Positions 10,603 through 22,081 of a stretch of DNA of 46,404 bases are shown here, in pieces. The position numbers and the translations under genes are program-made. How positions within the stretch are numbered: position 1 is the stretch's first letter; each line of letters opens with the position of its first letter. The DNA is from Schoenoplectus triqueter. Lineage: Eukaryota; Streptophyta; Magnoliopsida; Poales; Cyperaceae. The stretch covers positions 1 through 46,404 of the forward strand of contig CAXKVV010000357.1 of assembly GCA_964058805.1 (NCBI GenBank), given 5' to 3'. Below the pieces are notes generated by a model, which did no database searches, was not told where the DNA came from, and was given only the letters and a program-made list of their open reading frames with translations.

Positions 10603-13087
10603 TCAGTATGCCGGTGCCTTCTCCGGGCCCATCATCAGCCGCACGCTTGCTGGCTTCTCGAAGGACGACGATGGGTAAGAATGCAGAAAATCATCAAATC
10701 CCACTTGCTCCTCCTCGTATTCCCCGGAAGGTGGGCCACCCAGCTCGGGCAAATCTGACAAATCAGCTGTCTCTAGATACCTGAATGTATGCATGTATAT
10801 GAAAAGAATGAAAGATTCAACTCATCACTCAATCAGGTTTGGTTAATTGTATTTATGAAAAGCTGCGAACATTTCATCTGACACCTACCTCACCACCTCC
10901 CGTGCAGTGGGCCGCAAAGCCGCCACCTGGTGGGAGCACATCAACCCGACCCGCACTGCTGTCTGAGCTTCCTCTCTGTTAAATTCCCCCTCCAGCCTGT
11001 AATCGACCACATCCATCCACTTTCCCTGGGCCCACCTCTCCCACACCCAATCCACCAGCACCATCTCCTCTGGCATTGCCTTCATCTCGATCGGTCTCCT
11101 CCCACACACCACCTCCAGAATCAATGCACCAAATGCGAATACATCACACCCTGTGGTCGCTCGCCCGGTACGTGTCAGCTCTGGTGCAAGATAGCCCAGC
11201 GTACCAACTACACGAGTTGTGCTTGGGTTAGCCCCATGCTCGTACAATTTTGCAAGGCCGAAATCTCCCAATCGGCCATTGAATTCAGAGTCCAGTAACA
11301 CATTGCTAGCTTTTATGTCACGGTGCAAAACGACATGGTCCCACTCTTCATGGAGGTAGAGGAGAGCTGAGGCAACACCACGAAGGATCCGAATCCTCAG
11401 TGGCCATGACAGAGAGAGCAGTCCAGTGGCTGCTTGTCCAACTGTAGCCTCTGGAGCATATAAATACTTGTCCAAACTACCATTTGGCATGTATTCATAC
11501 ACCAAAATTAGATCGCCACGTCGTCGGCACCAGCCCTGTTAGATGAGATCCAAGAATTCAAGATTAACATCGGTAATGATTGCATGTGATATATTTGGAG
11601 GATTTGTTATTTTGAAGTACGAAAAAGAACTAGAAGAGTGAACAGTTGTTTGTTAAATGTTTCAGTTTAAGTTCTTGTTAAAAATTTTAATTTTGTTAAG
11701 TAATATCATTATATTATAGCTTGAATCATGTACAGTTTGAGAAAACAAATTAATGTAAGCTAGCACCTAAGTATGAGTATGACTATATTTAATCATCCTT
11801 GAATTTAAACGGTCTAATAAATTTTCTGACGGTTGTATATGCTGACATTATACAAGTCATCATAGCGAGCCATACCAGTAACTGTACCAAGTTGCGATGC
11901 CGAAGCCTGCCGATGGTGGCAATCTCGGCCACAAACTCTTGTAAACCTTGTCTGGACTCATTTGACACACGCTTAATGGCAACCTCAGCTCCTGACCCGG
12001 GCAGAACCCCTCTGTACACCTTCCCAAAACCACCAGAACCTAACAATTCCCTGTCCCTGAAACCCTTGGCAGCTCGTTTCACTTCAGAGTAGCAGAACCT
12101 GTGGGGACCGCACAGTTTTTCCCACGACTCAATCACATCGGCATTTCTGATCTTGTAAAACAAGTAACCGGCTATGGAGGACATGAGGACGAGCACAACA
12201 AAGGTCGAGAATGTCGTTGCAAGAATTAAGGTAGTGTTCTTTTTGCTTGGTTGGGGCAGAGAAGGCAGCAAAGAGAGATCGAGAGATTGAACAACTCCGT
12301 TCATTTTGAAATTCCAACCCATCAAATAGTGAGAACTTGCCAACAAACCGGTAGAAGCTGAGAAGCCGACATACATGGTTTCTTGTAAAATTGGTGAGAG
12401 ATCCACTTTGAATGATATCAAGGGGGTTTGGGGTTTTGCTGAAAATGGAGATATGGTGACATTCAACACATTGTTAGCCCCGTCATAGTCGACCCAAGCT
12501 TGGATCATATCACCACTTTTTAAACTAACATTGACGGCTTGTACTCCATTTGCACTGCTGCCATAATAGGATGCAACAGCAGATCTATTTGAAACCAAGC
12601 TGTTGATATCGACCCCGACATGGTTGTCATTTATATCTCCGAATTCAAAATCTTGCACTGTGTCGAATTCGATGGCCAGCAAATGATTGGTGAGGTTGCC
12701 TACATCGGAGGCATTCAAAAGCCCGAGATACTGGCTGGGCAAAGCCCCGGGGAGATCTTTAGAAGGGGAGACGACGAAGGATAGGCCGTGACCACCGAGT
12801 TTGGGGTACTCTGGCACGATGGCGAATGCGAAAGCCGTGGAGAAGGAGAAGACGGTGGCAGCAGAGGATTTCTTGAATTGAAAGGGGACGGGGTAGAAGG
12901 CATGACCGATGAGGCGGCTGGTGTCATTGGTCAGTCTGAGGATGCCGGATTGTTCGACATGGGAGACGCCGCCGAGAGAGAGGTTGTGAGCGGAGGAGGC
13001 GGAGAATCCACTGGGGAAGGAGAATTGTTGTTGGGAGGAGGGAGAGGGAAAGAGGGAGAGGAGGAGGAGGAGGAGGAGGAGGGCCAT
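10603..13087 (-). CDS. LecRK-like: L-type lectin-domain receptor kinase (LecRK), 3 exons
   Basis: Exons 13087-11876, 11535-10889 and 10780-10603 join in phase (0 and 2) to 678 residues, the usual family size. Residues 1-18 form a leucine-rich signal peptide. About 20-270 is the legume-lectin domain, with LAIEFDTVQ and the [13 protein letters not shown] metal/sugar-binding region. A membrane segment spans about 284-311. The kinase starts about 344: glycine loop GSGGFG 350-355, VAIK Lys372, HRDIKASN with catalytic Asp477, DFGLAK Asp495, then an [13 protein letters not shown] end and an acidic Ser/Pro tail. All catalytic residues are present, so an active RD kinase at the plasma membrane is expected, sensing an extracellular ligand that sequence alone does not reveal. 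Introns split LVQLL|GWCRRRG and the join before the tail; most family members have intronless coding regions. A long-TIR transposon begins about 210 bp upstream. Confidence 0.93.
11536..11875 (-). other. Intron 1 of the lectin receptor kinase gene
   Basis: Donor GTATGG after LVQLL and acceptor TAACAG before GWC; 340 nt, AT-rich, phase 0. Reading through the donor gives a spurious 28-residue tail and stop. The exact restoration of the conserved [12 protein letters not shown] kinase segment makes this intron near certain. Confidence 0.85.
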
Positions 13088-13144
13088 TGCATTTCATATG
13101 GGATTGTTGGTTTGCTCTTACCAGGTAACTGCATGCTTCATTTG

Positions 13145-13200
13145 TGAATTCTGATTCTAATTCCAATTCCAATTCCAATTCCAATTCCAATTCTAATCCT
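13145..13200. repeat. (TTCCAA)n microsatellite in LecRK promoter
   Basis: About seven AATTCC/TTCCAA hexamers lie 60-110 bp upstream of the lectin kinase start, probably in the 5' UTR or core promoter. Length polymorphism is likely. Confidence 0.7.
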
Positions 13201-13297
13201 CAGAGCCGCAGTTTACTTCAGTCAGTGGGATAAAAAGGCGGTTCAAAGTTCAGACTGGAAATTTGGAATCGGTCAAAAAAAGAGGCAAAAGTAGTTC

Positions 13298-15646
13298 GGA
13301 TTTTTTTGATAAATAAAATAAAATAGAGAAATGATATCAGTACTTTTTTTTGTCTTATTAGTTTTATCGAGTTTGAAATTCAGTCTTAGATATCGGATTA
13401 AATTTCAAACTTGGTCTCAGATTTTTTTTTTTTACATTTGCTTATTTATTTATAGTTAAAAATCAGCACGAAGCATGGATCGAGTTTTAAACTCAGTCTC
13501 AGATAATTTATTTATATATTACCTAAGCTTTTAAAAAATATTTAACGGCTCTTAACGGTGAGGTGAGCATTAACGGTTAACGGTTTTACATAGCTGTTAA
13601 ATTAAAAAATGGTCAATCACTTTTTATCTGCTAATTCCTATTTAAAAAAAAAGCTAAGAAATACATTCTCATATTATTAGTACTTAATAATTAATTAAAT
13701 TAAGTAAAAATAATAATTATGATATTAATTAAGTACTTAAAAGTTAATTTTTTTATATTATACTAAACTATTATATAATGAATTTGCTTTATATTTTTTA
13801 TTAGAGTATTAATATACATTCAAAAAATAGAAAGGAAATAAAAATATATAGTCACTAATTATTAAGATTTGAAATAAAAAAAATTCAGTTGTTAAATGTG
13901 TTTTTTTTTCAAAAAAAAATCACGATTTTAACAGGTTTAACATGAGATAAAACGGTTAAATCACATAAAACTCGTTAAATCCGTTTTTTTCTTAAAAACT
14001 TAACGCCAGAGTCTGTCAAAACCATTAAAACGGTTAAAACTTTCCCTTTTTTAAAAGCCTTATATTACCACACACCCAACAATCTTCTTGTTCTTCTTTT
14101 TTTCTCCATCATTTCTTCAAAATTATCATTATTACTGTTGTAAGAGCTTCCAACTGAAGTGTGTCTTTCGACACATTCAATCCAAATCTGTATTTAACAC
14201 TCTCTTCTCATCTATATTATATATGTTTATTTCTATCTGGACTATTAATTTTTTGCTATAAAATTAAATTACACTAACAATAAGATTTATCGTTCATATT
14301 ATAGAGACAACTATGTTGCTGATCAATATGCATCACGATGTCAAATTCTGAATACTTCAACTGACGCAGGTTATGATATTCGTGTTGCATGCACATTTTC
14401 TGTCGATGAAATATCATTCATGATTTGAAGAGACCGATTCATGTTGGTTTAAAACTACTCCCTAGTCATTTTAATATCATCATTAGTGCACGAATCAACA
14501 TTGTGCAACCAGGTTTGATTTGTTTTTTATAGTTTATGTAGGGTAGTTTCTGACAAAGTTTAGGAAATGATTAAAACAACGGCTCTCTACCAAATACTCG
14601 GTATAAAACACTAGAGCAAAAATAATAATTATGATATTAATTAAGTACTCAAAAGATTATGAAAATGATAAAATATCGCGGTGATAAGAGGAGAACTATG
14701 ATGTTATATCACTGGATTGGGGTATAAATAACTATAATATTTATAATAAAAATGGACTTATTGAAACGATAATATTCTATAGTTATATAATTTTTATTTA
14801 AATTTAAAATTTAAGCAATAATTTTTAATTTTTATTTCAAATAATAGGGACAAAGGGGTGAAATAAAATATGAGTTTGAATTAGCTATGATGGAAATAAG
14901 TAATCATTGATGCCAAAAACTGCAATTGACAGGTATTTTATGCGATCACTTGTTTGTCGTTTGTTCGTTCAGAAGGCTGAATTACACTCAGTACGTTTAT
15001 CCATATTATAGCATTCAGTATTATATTAACACATGGTTTTATAATTGGCGTAGTTATGGCAACAAACGAGATTGACCAATGTACAACGGTCAGATCATCA
15101 TACCAGATCGAGCAAAAATCAACAAATGAAGAAGAAATAAGATACATTCTAATAGTTATGGATGAAATAGAGGGTCATATCAAAAGACTTCCAACTCGAG
15201 GCCAAGAACGTTCAAACAGAACATGATTTGTATTTAATGATGTAATGTTTATGTTTTATTATTAGAATTGCCAGAATTATTTGATTTTAAGTGTTATTGT
15301 AATATTTTAATTTTTTTTGATGTCATTTGAGAATAATCTGTTGTAGTATTTGTGTTGCACATTATATTCTTGGTTCATGTTTCATATTTGATTTTGGCTA
15401 CAAATAAATAATTAAATGTTAAAAAAAATTATCTGAAATCGAGTTTAAAACTTGGTTCATGCTTCGTGCTGGTTTTTAACTATAAATAAATAAATAAATA
15501 TAAAAAATTATCTGAGACTGAGTTTAAAATTCAGTCCTAGCACCTGGGACCGAGTTTTAAACTCGATCCGGACTATTAACGCAAAAAAAAAATAGAGTAC
15601 TCAAACATTTTCCTATTTTTTAATTTTATTGATCAAAAAAGAATCT
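13298..15646. mobile_element. Long-TIR DNA element with palindrome arrays in its ends
   Basis: About 2.35 kb. The left end (13298-13520) aligns with the reverse complement of the right end (15420-15646): GATTTTTTTGATAAATAAAAT against GATTCTTTTTTGATCAATAAAAT, then AGTACT, a T-run, and a series of palindromes with TCGAGTTTTAAACTC-type cores (13367-13386, 13392-13420, 13477-13502; 15436-15458, 15516-15536, 15545-15572). The inner TIR part includes GCACGAAGCATGGATCG and its inverse. The interior 13545-14045 is full of TTAACGGTT words and recurs inverted at 26535-27035. A stretch around 14990-15220 looks like decayed coding sequence (tryptophan/arginine-rich plus-strand frame, with stops), also found at 9440-9575. 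No intact transposase. Long TIRs suggest a Mutator-like element; target duplication not found. Confidence 0.7.
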
Positions 15647-15649
15647 GGC

Positions 15650-17690
15650 CAGCTTTTCATTTTGTAAGCTTATGTAGATATATGTTTAGTCTCTAGAGTA
15701 ACAAGTCTACAACTGTTTATGATTTATGAAGCTTATGTAGATAATTATGCTCATATCATAATTTGCTAATATTACTCTCAATTTTTAACCATACATATAT
15801 TACTGTATATTAGATATTCACTCCTCAAGTCTTATGTATAGCTACCAAGCAAGACAAATTAAATTAATATTCCCACGCACACGAAGTTAATTATTTGTTA
15901 ATGAGGCCTATATAAGAAGGTCCGGACTGAGTCTCTTAACTCTAAATAAATTATAAATGAAGTAATTAACAGAACTGTTTTGATTTGAACTAGGCACAAC
16001 ATGCTAGCTTGCTCATCAGAAAGTTTCTTTCTTATGTGGACCATGTTCTCCACAATCAATCAATCAATCAATTAAAGTGGACTCGGAGTCTCCGTCGACG
16101 ACACCACGAAAATTAAAGTGGGAACATTCGTTTTTTTTTTAATTTTAATTTCGACAAACATTTCAAAATTCTGAAATTTTTGACAAATTATTCCGAGTGT
16201 TAATTTATGTAATATTCAATATTTTAGAGTATGAAATGATGTCTATATTTTAATTTTTAAAATAATTATGGTATGAAAATTTTTAATTCTCAGAAATTTA
16301 TTAATTACTTTAAAAATTGTTGAAACGAAATTAAATGCTGATAATAAAAAAACTTTATCATTTCATTTTTGTCAGTTTTATTTTTCATTAAGATTGAATA
16401 TTAGATTAGCAAATTACAATTTTAGGCGCAATTTATCTTAAATTACATAGTTCAGGAGTGTATGTCTAAATTAAAAATTTGAAGGTTCAATTTATCAAAA
16501 TCTGAAAGTTTGCGATTGCCTTGAGTAGTGCACTAGATGCGCAATCCAAGAATTAGCTTATATAAAAGTATATTAATTATTAAAATTATATTATGGCGTC
16601 TTTATAGTTCAAACTTGTAGGGAAAAAAGAAATATAATGTTAATTCTCTACTCAAAAACCAAAATGAAAATTAAGTTGAATTAAAAAAATAATGACGAGC
16701 TGTTGTAATTGACGCTCTTTGAAATAATAAAAGAATGATGAGTAGTTGTTAAGTTGAGTTGGGTTGGGTGGGAACAATTCAACGGGAGGGGCCCAGTGAG
16801 AACAATTTGTCAAACAAATGGGCCTCATTATTAGCTTCAAAAATAATGCATCATATTCAACAGCCACGATTTAACTGAATTTGTCCACTACTATTCCGTT
16901 TTTCTCTTCACTTTATTTTTTATTTTTTATTTTTTTAACCATGCATATGCATTAATGAAAAATATAAAAAAAATTCTCCATCAAATAAATAAATAAGCAA
17001 TTATTTTTAACTTTTTTAAAAAGAAACTATCTACTGTACACAATTTTATTTTAAAAATTACTATACTTTATAAATTATATTTTATTAAATAATAAATTAG
17101 TTCTACCTATAAGTTTAAGAATTTTTATAATTGAAATAGACATATGAGTAAAATATATTATTTATTTATAATAAAATTAATGTAAGATATAAATACTTTC
17201 AAAATTAAGAGAGTCCATACGTGCAAACGGATTCCGTTTTAGTATATAGAAACACAGACACACAAAAAAAAGCCTAAAAGAATGTTTCCAAACTATCATA
17301 TAAATTAATTAGTTTTGTATATATGGAGTTAGGCCTTTTTCCAGAAATGGATTTAGGCTGAAGGATTAACTACTTAATTCTGGGTACTGAAACTTAAAAA
17401 AAAATGTTAATTTTAAATTCTCCAACCAACAGTTATGGATACATTAGAAAGTTACGATAATTAAGCAATTTAAATTAAAGAAAAATCGTATTGAATTACT
17501 GGCATGGGAATGATCAAGAAAATACAGACATAATTGTACAAGATGCACCGCGGTTGAATATTATATCTGTGTGTGTGTATATAATGAAAATTAATTCATT
17601 AATTCCCTAATATAATGAAAGCATAATTGAAAAAGGGTACATTGAATTAAACAAGTTAAATGCACACACCACGCGCACTCTTAATTATAA
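15650..17690. other. Intergenic AT-rich DNA
   Basis: No gene recognised. Contains a fragment (17060-17220) of the dispersed repeat also seen at 2829-2995 and 25905-26005, (ATCA)n at about 16056-16072, and a small GT run near 17567. The 71-codon minus ORF at 16652-16867 has no recognisable features. The last part may hold the 3' UTR of the Rubisco activase gene. Confidence 0.4.
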
Positions 17691-17695
17691 ATTAA

Positions 17696-17811
17696 TTATG
17701 ATATATATGCGCAACTTCCATCATCACTCCTAGCCGTGGGATCGAAGTTTGCGGCCTGTGGGTCGGTGCAGCCCGCCGGTACCGGTACTTGCACTTGCTG
17801 GGCTGCCTTTC
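17696..17811 (-). other. RCA: Alpha-isoform redox exon of Rubisco activase
   Basis: Acceptor GCATGCAG precedes [20 protein letters not shown], followed by [17 protein letters not shown] and TAA at 17698-17696. The two cysteines are the redox switch of the long isoform. The intron 17812-17989 is skipped or retained to choose the isoform; retention meets the beta stop TAG at 17987-17985. Confidence 0.9.
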
Positions 17812-19027
17812 CTGCATGCGTGGGATCAAATGAAATGAAATGAAAATTAATTAATGCATGGCATGAGGATTAATGAGGACTTAGAATTAAGTGATGAATA
17901 ACTAATTAATATTGTCAGGAAATTTTAACTATTATTAATTAATTAGTTATTCAAACCTCCCATCAGGTCAGGCTAGCTAGGGATCTAACCGTAGAAAGAA
18001 CCGGTCTTCAGGGCGTCCTGGTTGGCATCGCCGAGGGCGGCCTCGCTCATGTATTTGTCGGCCAGCTGCACACGCTTCACATTGTCCTGCTCCTTCACCA
18101 ACATCTGCCCATACCCCAGCAGCATCTCGATGGTCATCGGCGGCTGATCGAACGTGGGCGGGCCTTCCAGTGAGTTCACCAGCTTCTTCCCCATGTTCTC
18201 CACACCGATATCCGCAATCCACTTCCGCACCTCATCATCGTACACTCTGGCCCTCAGAGCACCGAAGAAATCTACATACATACATATGTATATACATATA
18301 TACATGTTTCAATATATTTAATTAATCAACCAATACCCTACATATATATAAATTAATCAAGTAATCAGCTGGCTACCGATGGATTGTCCTGGGAAGGCAT
18401 CGACAAGCTTGACGATGTCCTCTTTTGCTACTCCGTCAGTCCTGAAGATTCCGGTGCAGACACCAATGCGGTCCTCACGGGTGGGGGCCCAGTAGAACTT
18501 CTCCATACGCCCGTCACGGATGAGCGGCGCGTAGAGGGTGGAGAAGTCATTCCCCGTGACGATGATGGGCACACGTGGGTTCTCCTGCTTGTTGTACATG
18601 CCCGGCAGCTGTACGTTGGTGGGGTTGTCGGCGATGTTCATCAGGGTTGCATTAACCATCTGGTTGTTGACAGTGTACTGGGTGGTCCCGCCCATGCGCC
18701 CTGCACCGGCATCGAGATCATTGATGAAGAGGGCGCACATCTTACCCTTCTTGATTATGTCAGCTGCCTCACGGTACCGTTGCCTGATGAGCTTCGCGGG
18801 CTCACCAGCATTCCCGCTCTCGAGCTCTCCAGCGCTCATCATGATCGGGCTGTAGCGCACCAATTAATTAAACACAAGCAATGAGATAATTAACTGAGCA
18901 TTTTTCTAATTAAAATATTAATTTTATGTCGCTGGAACTGGAACTCTATGCATTGCAGACTTTTCCCTTAGTTTTACATTTTTACTAGCTTAGCCGTATA
19001 GTGGCCGAGTAAATATATATATACATA

Positions 19028-19068
<41 letters not shown>

Positions 19069-20192
19069 GATAATTCCATCACTTCACTTCACTTTACAAA
19101 TGAGGATATTTGTAATTATTAATTAATAATTTATTAGTTAGTTATGTTATGTTGTTTAATTCGGGTTGCTTGTAGCTAGCTAGATAGCAGCCTGCTCTAC
19201 ATATCCAATAAACCGTTGGTGGATTACGTGGACCAACACATAGGATATATATGAATACAGATGTAGATGGGATCAGATAAGGTAAGGGCACACATGCTTA
19301 TATGTGGATAGGGATCACTATAAGAAACGGGCATCAAATTGATAATTAATTGATGCAGCTAGGTACGTGGTTGTTTAATTAAATAAGTTGCATATATCTC
19401 TTAATGAAATAATTAGAGATAGAGAGAGTAAACGAGAAACTAAGGCAAAAATATATGTATACTTGATTCCCATCTTGGAGAAGACGAGCTCGCACTGGAA
19501 GGATTTACCCTGACCTTTGCCTCCCCAGATGCCCAGAATGAGAGGCACCTTGATGTTGGGCAGGTTCATGAAGTTCTTGGCCACGTGCACCAGCAGCTTC
19601 TCCATGAAGGCCGGCGCGATGTAGAACCCATCCTTGGTGTTGTCGAAGGCGAACCTGCCATTGATTAATTCATCATCTCAATCTGTAATTAAGTATATAT
19701 GTTCAATTTGTATATATGAATATATAGCTAGCACTGACTGGCGTAGTCCCTGGCTGACGTATTCGTAGGACTGGAGCACGGCGATGTGGGTGCCGTCGCC
19801 CATGGGGGCCTGGAAGAGGGAGTCCACGAGTCCCTTGCCGCGTGTGATGTCCTGCTGGTCGTCTGAGTCATCGAAGGCCAGCCCGCTCCACTTGTCGCTG
19901 TTCTTCTTATCGTCGGGCTCCGCTGCCATCGCCTTCACATTCATTCTCTTGGTGCCAAAGCTTACCCTCTTGGGCTTGCCTGCCAGGAAAGACGGGGTGC
20001 TCTGCCCGGTCGGTCCTGACAACTGCAGGCATATATATATATATATATATGTATACACAATTACACATGTAGTCGCCATATATACTCTACATTAATGAAT
20101 AAATTGATGCATAGAAAAGGCCAAGTGATGCAGTGATGCATACGTACCGTGATTCTGTTGACAGCTCCGATGGTGGAGACAGAGGCGGCCAT
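17696..20192 (-). CDS. RCA: Rubisco activase, alpha/beta alternative 3' ends
   Basis: Six exons: 20192-20148, 20022-19739, 19654-19463, 18849-18377, 18271-17990 and 17811-17696. Phases agree throughout, giving a 463-residue alpha form. It is a plastid AAA+ ATPase that removes inhibitory sugar phosphates from Rubisco. Residues 1-50 are a Ser/Thr/basic chloroplast transit peptide. Walker A GGKGQGKS is at 154-161 (Lys160), Walker B LFINDLD about 214-220, and the family segment [21 protein letters not shown] follows. Failure to splice the last donor (TACG|GTTAGA) gives G-stop, a 426-residue beta form ending TGSFYG. Splicing adds 37 residues with Cys440 and Cys459, 19 apart, the spacing of the thioredoxin-f-regulated pair in known alpha isoforms. 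The alpha end reads CAYIS rather than the more usual aromatic-acidic ending. A TATA box lies about 80 bp upstream of the start. Confidence 0.96.
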
Positions 20193-20266
20193 GGTGGGGA
20201 GAATCAGAATGGATGATGGGTCAACAATAATAATAATAGAAGGCCTGGAAAAGTGAGGGTGCCTAT

Positions 20267-20276
20267 TATTTATAAA
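20267..20276 (-). promoter_or_regulatory. TATA box of Rubisco activase
   Basis: Minus-strand TTTATAAATA about 75-85 bp before the ATG at 20192, followed by a short leader with ATT repeats. Position and sequence fit a strong TATA-type photosynthesis-gene promoter. A TA microsatellite sits just upstream (20283-20300). Confidence 0.6.
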
Positions 20277-20547
20277 TTAAGGCATATATATATATATATA
20301 TGGTAATGGCAAGGAATTTGACCGAGATTGAAGAAGTGTGTGAGGCTGCAATTGCAAGGGCCAAGCAAGAGGGCTGGGCTGGAGCCTGGAGGAGAGGAGA
20401 CGAGAGCAGAGGAGAGGCGTGTGGATGAGGTTGCAAGCGCCACACACTGGGGATTGGAATTTGGTGATCCCATTCATCGGATCGGATCATATATTGGATT
20501 GCGCTGCATGACGCGTGGCGCCCTGCTGGCCTGCCAATTCATCCACC

Positions 20548-20553
20548 TTTCTC

Positions 20554-20585
<32 letters not shown>

Positions 20586-20586
20586 A
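20548..20586. repeat. CT / CTTT microsatellite
   Basis: CTCTCT then (TTTC)n of about eight units, about 360-395 bp upstream of the Rubisco activase start. Confidence 0.75.
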
Positions 20587-20669
20587 ATTTATTTATTATT
20601 TTACTTTCTCTCTCTTTCACCTAATTTTAACTTCATTTCTTTGCCAAATTTAATTGTAACTTTTTTGTA

Positions 20670-20755
20670 AAATCAGTGTCGGATTTCTACTGAAAATTTG
20701 ACACTGGTCATTTTAATGATGTATTTCTATCGAAAATTTGACACCCCTAGTTAGT
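20670..20755. repeat. Short repeated motif TTTCTAnnGAAAATTTGACAC
   Basis: Two copies (about 20680-20707 and 20724-20748) share GAAAATTTGACAC with TTTCTA upstream; the first copy is bounded by inverse AGTGTC/GACACT. It resembles the palindrome-array style of the transposon ends elsewhere in the window and may be a solitary end of such an element. Confidence 0.35.
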
Positions 20756-20759
20756 TAGC

Positions 20760-21607
20760 ATGTCAATTGTCAGGTAGATTCATTATCAAATTGATCTCCT
20801 GCTGATTGAATATATCTCGTAGCAGTGGTAGTAGCTCGAGATGTCTCCATTCAATTTGGGAACCACGACGCTCCGACTGCTAAGATGTTCTCCCCAAACC
20901 CCATTTTGAATGTAAATTTATGTATTATTTTATCTATGACTTTGTACCATATTATTTTGTATTGTACTATTTGCTGGGAAGACATCTACAATCCATAAGC
21001 ATCAGCATCAGGTATGAGAAATGGCGCAGTACACAAGTCCATATGAGTTATGGGCCACGTTGGTCTATTAAAGGCCTGTATCAGCGGTTTATAAGGTCCA
21101 TGTTGCTCAATTCACATAGCACAGACCAAATGAACTTCTACCAGGGCGGGCACTTGCTATTTTTAATAAACAGCCCAATTTAGTCCTTAAGAATGCTCCT
21201 TTAGAGAATTACAGCTGGGCAGATCTGCAAATATTTGTTAGGTGTCATGCTATCTAAAGTTAGGATTTAGGAACATTGCATCGCATTCAATAATAACAAG
21301 AGAAGAAAAAAAAAATCAATGAGGGATTCTTTTCCAGTAATAACTTTACTGTTCGAGGACAGGAATACTGGCAAGAAAAAAGTTACCAGTATGATAACAC
21401 AAATGCAGAATAAAGAGAGGCAGAGAGATTTAATTGGAGAGCCTGCATTCAGATAAAGTTTAATCAGGTTGGGCATCAACGATTAATTGGGCTGCAGCCA
21501 TCAGCTGCTATTCAAGGAACACATATACAACCCATGGTGGCCCCAATACATGATGACATTCAGAAATTTCATCTGCAAAGATGCAAGCATGAACAAGGAA
21601 TACATAC

Positions 21608-21648
<41 letters not shown>

Positions 21649-22080
21649 AGGTTTGTTTATCAGTTTTTGTTTGTTGTGTTGTTGGATGTTGATGTTTTTG
21701 TGTTGTTTAGGTGTTGATGTTGTTGTGTTGTTGATGTGATGTTAGATGTTAATGTTGAATGCTTGGCAGCAGCTGCCAAGATTTCAAAAGAGAGAGAGGA
21801 GAACTTGGATTGAACTTAACACCCCACCATTATCATATTACATCTAATAAAAAGTAATACACATCCATTAAGGCGACAATGGATACCCAAAGGTTATTCA
21901 AGCAAAACAGGTACATTTTTTTCCGCAACTGACCAACGAAAAACTTGCCACGTCAGTACAACCAACAAAAGCAATTTAGAAACAAAAAGAAAAAAAAAGG
22001 CATATCTAACTCCATAACAAAAGGAAGGTGAGTAGCTTATGAGCTGAAAATGGTTGGGATGAATATCAGATAACTCTTGA
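20760..22080. repeat. Intergenic DNA with (GA)n and GTTGATGTT-rich runs
   Basis: No gene recognised. A (GA)n of about 18 units lies at 21611-21646. It is followed at 21655-21755 by loosely repeated GTTGTTGATGTT words. The 87-codon plus ORF at 20920-21183 shows no family features. Confidence 0.5.
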
Positions 22081-22081
22081 T

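Noticed and set aside
12788..13147. 119-codon plus-strand ORF antisense to the lectin kinase
   Set aside because: Gly/Glu-rich shadow of the opposite strand's lectin exon and leucine-rich signal peptide.
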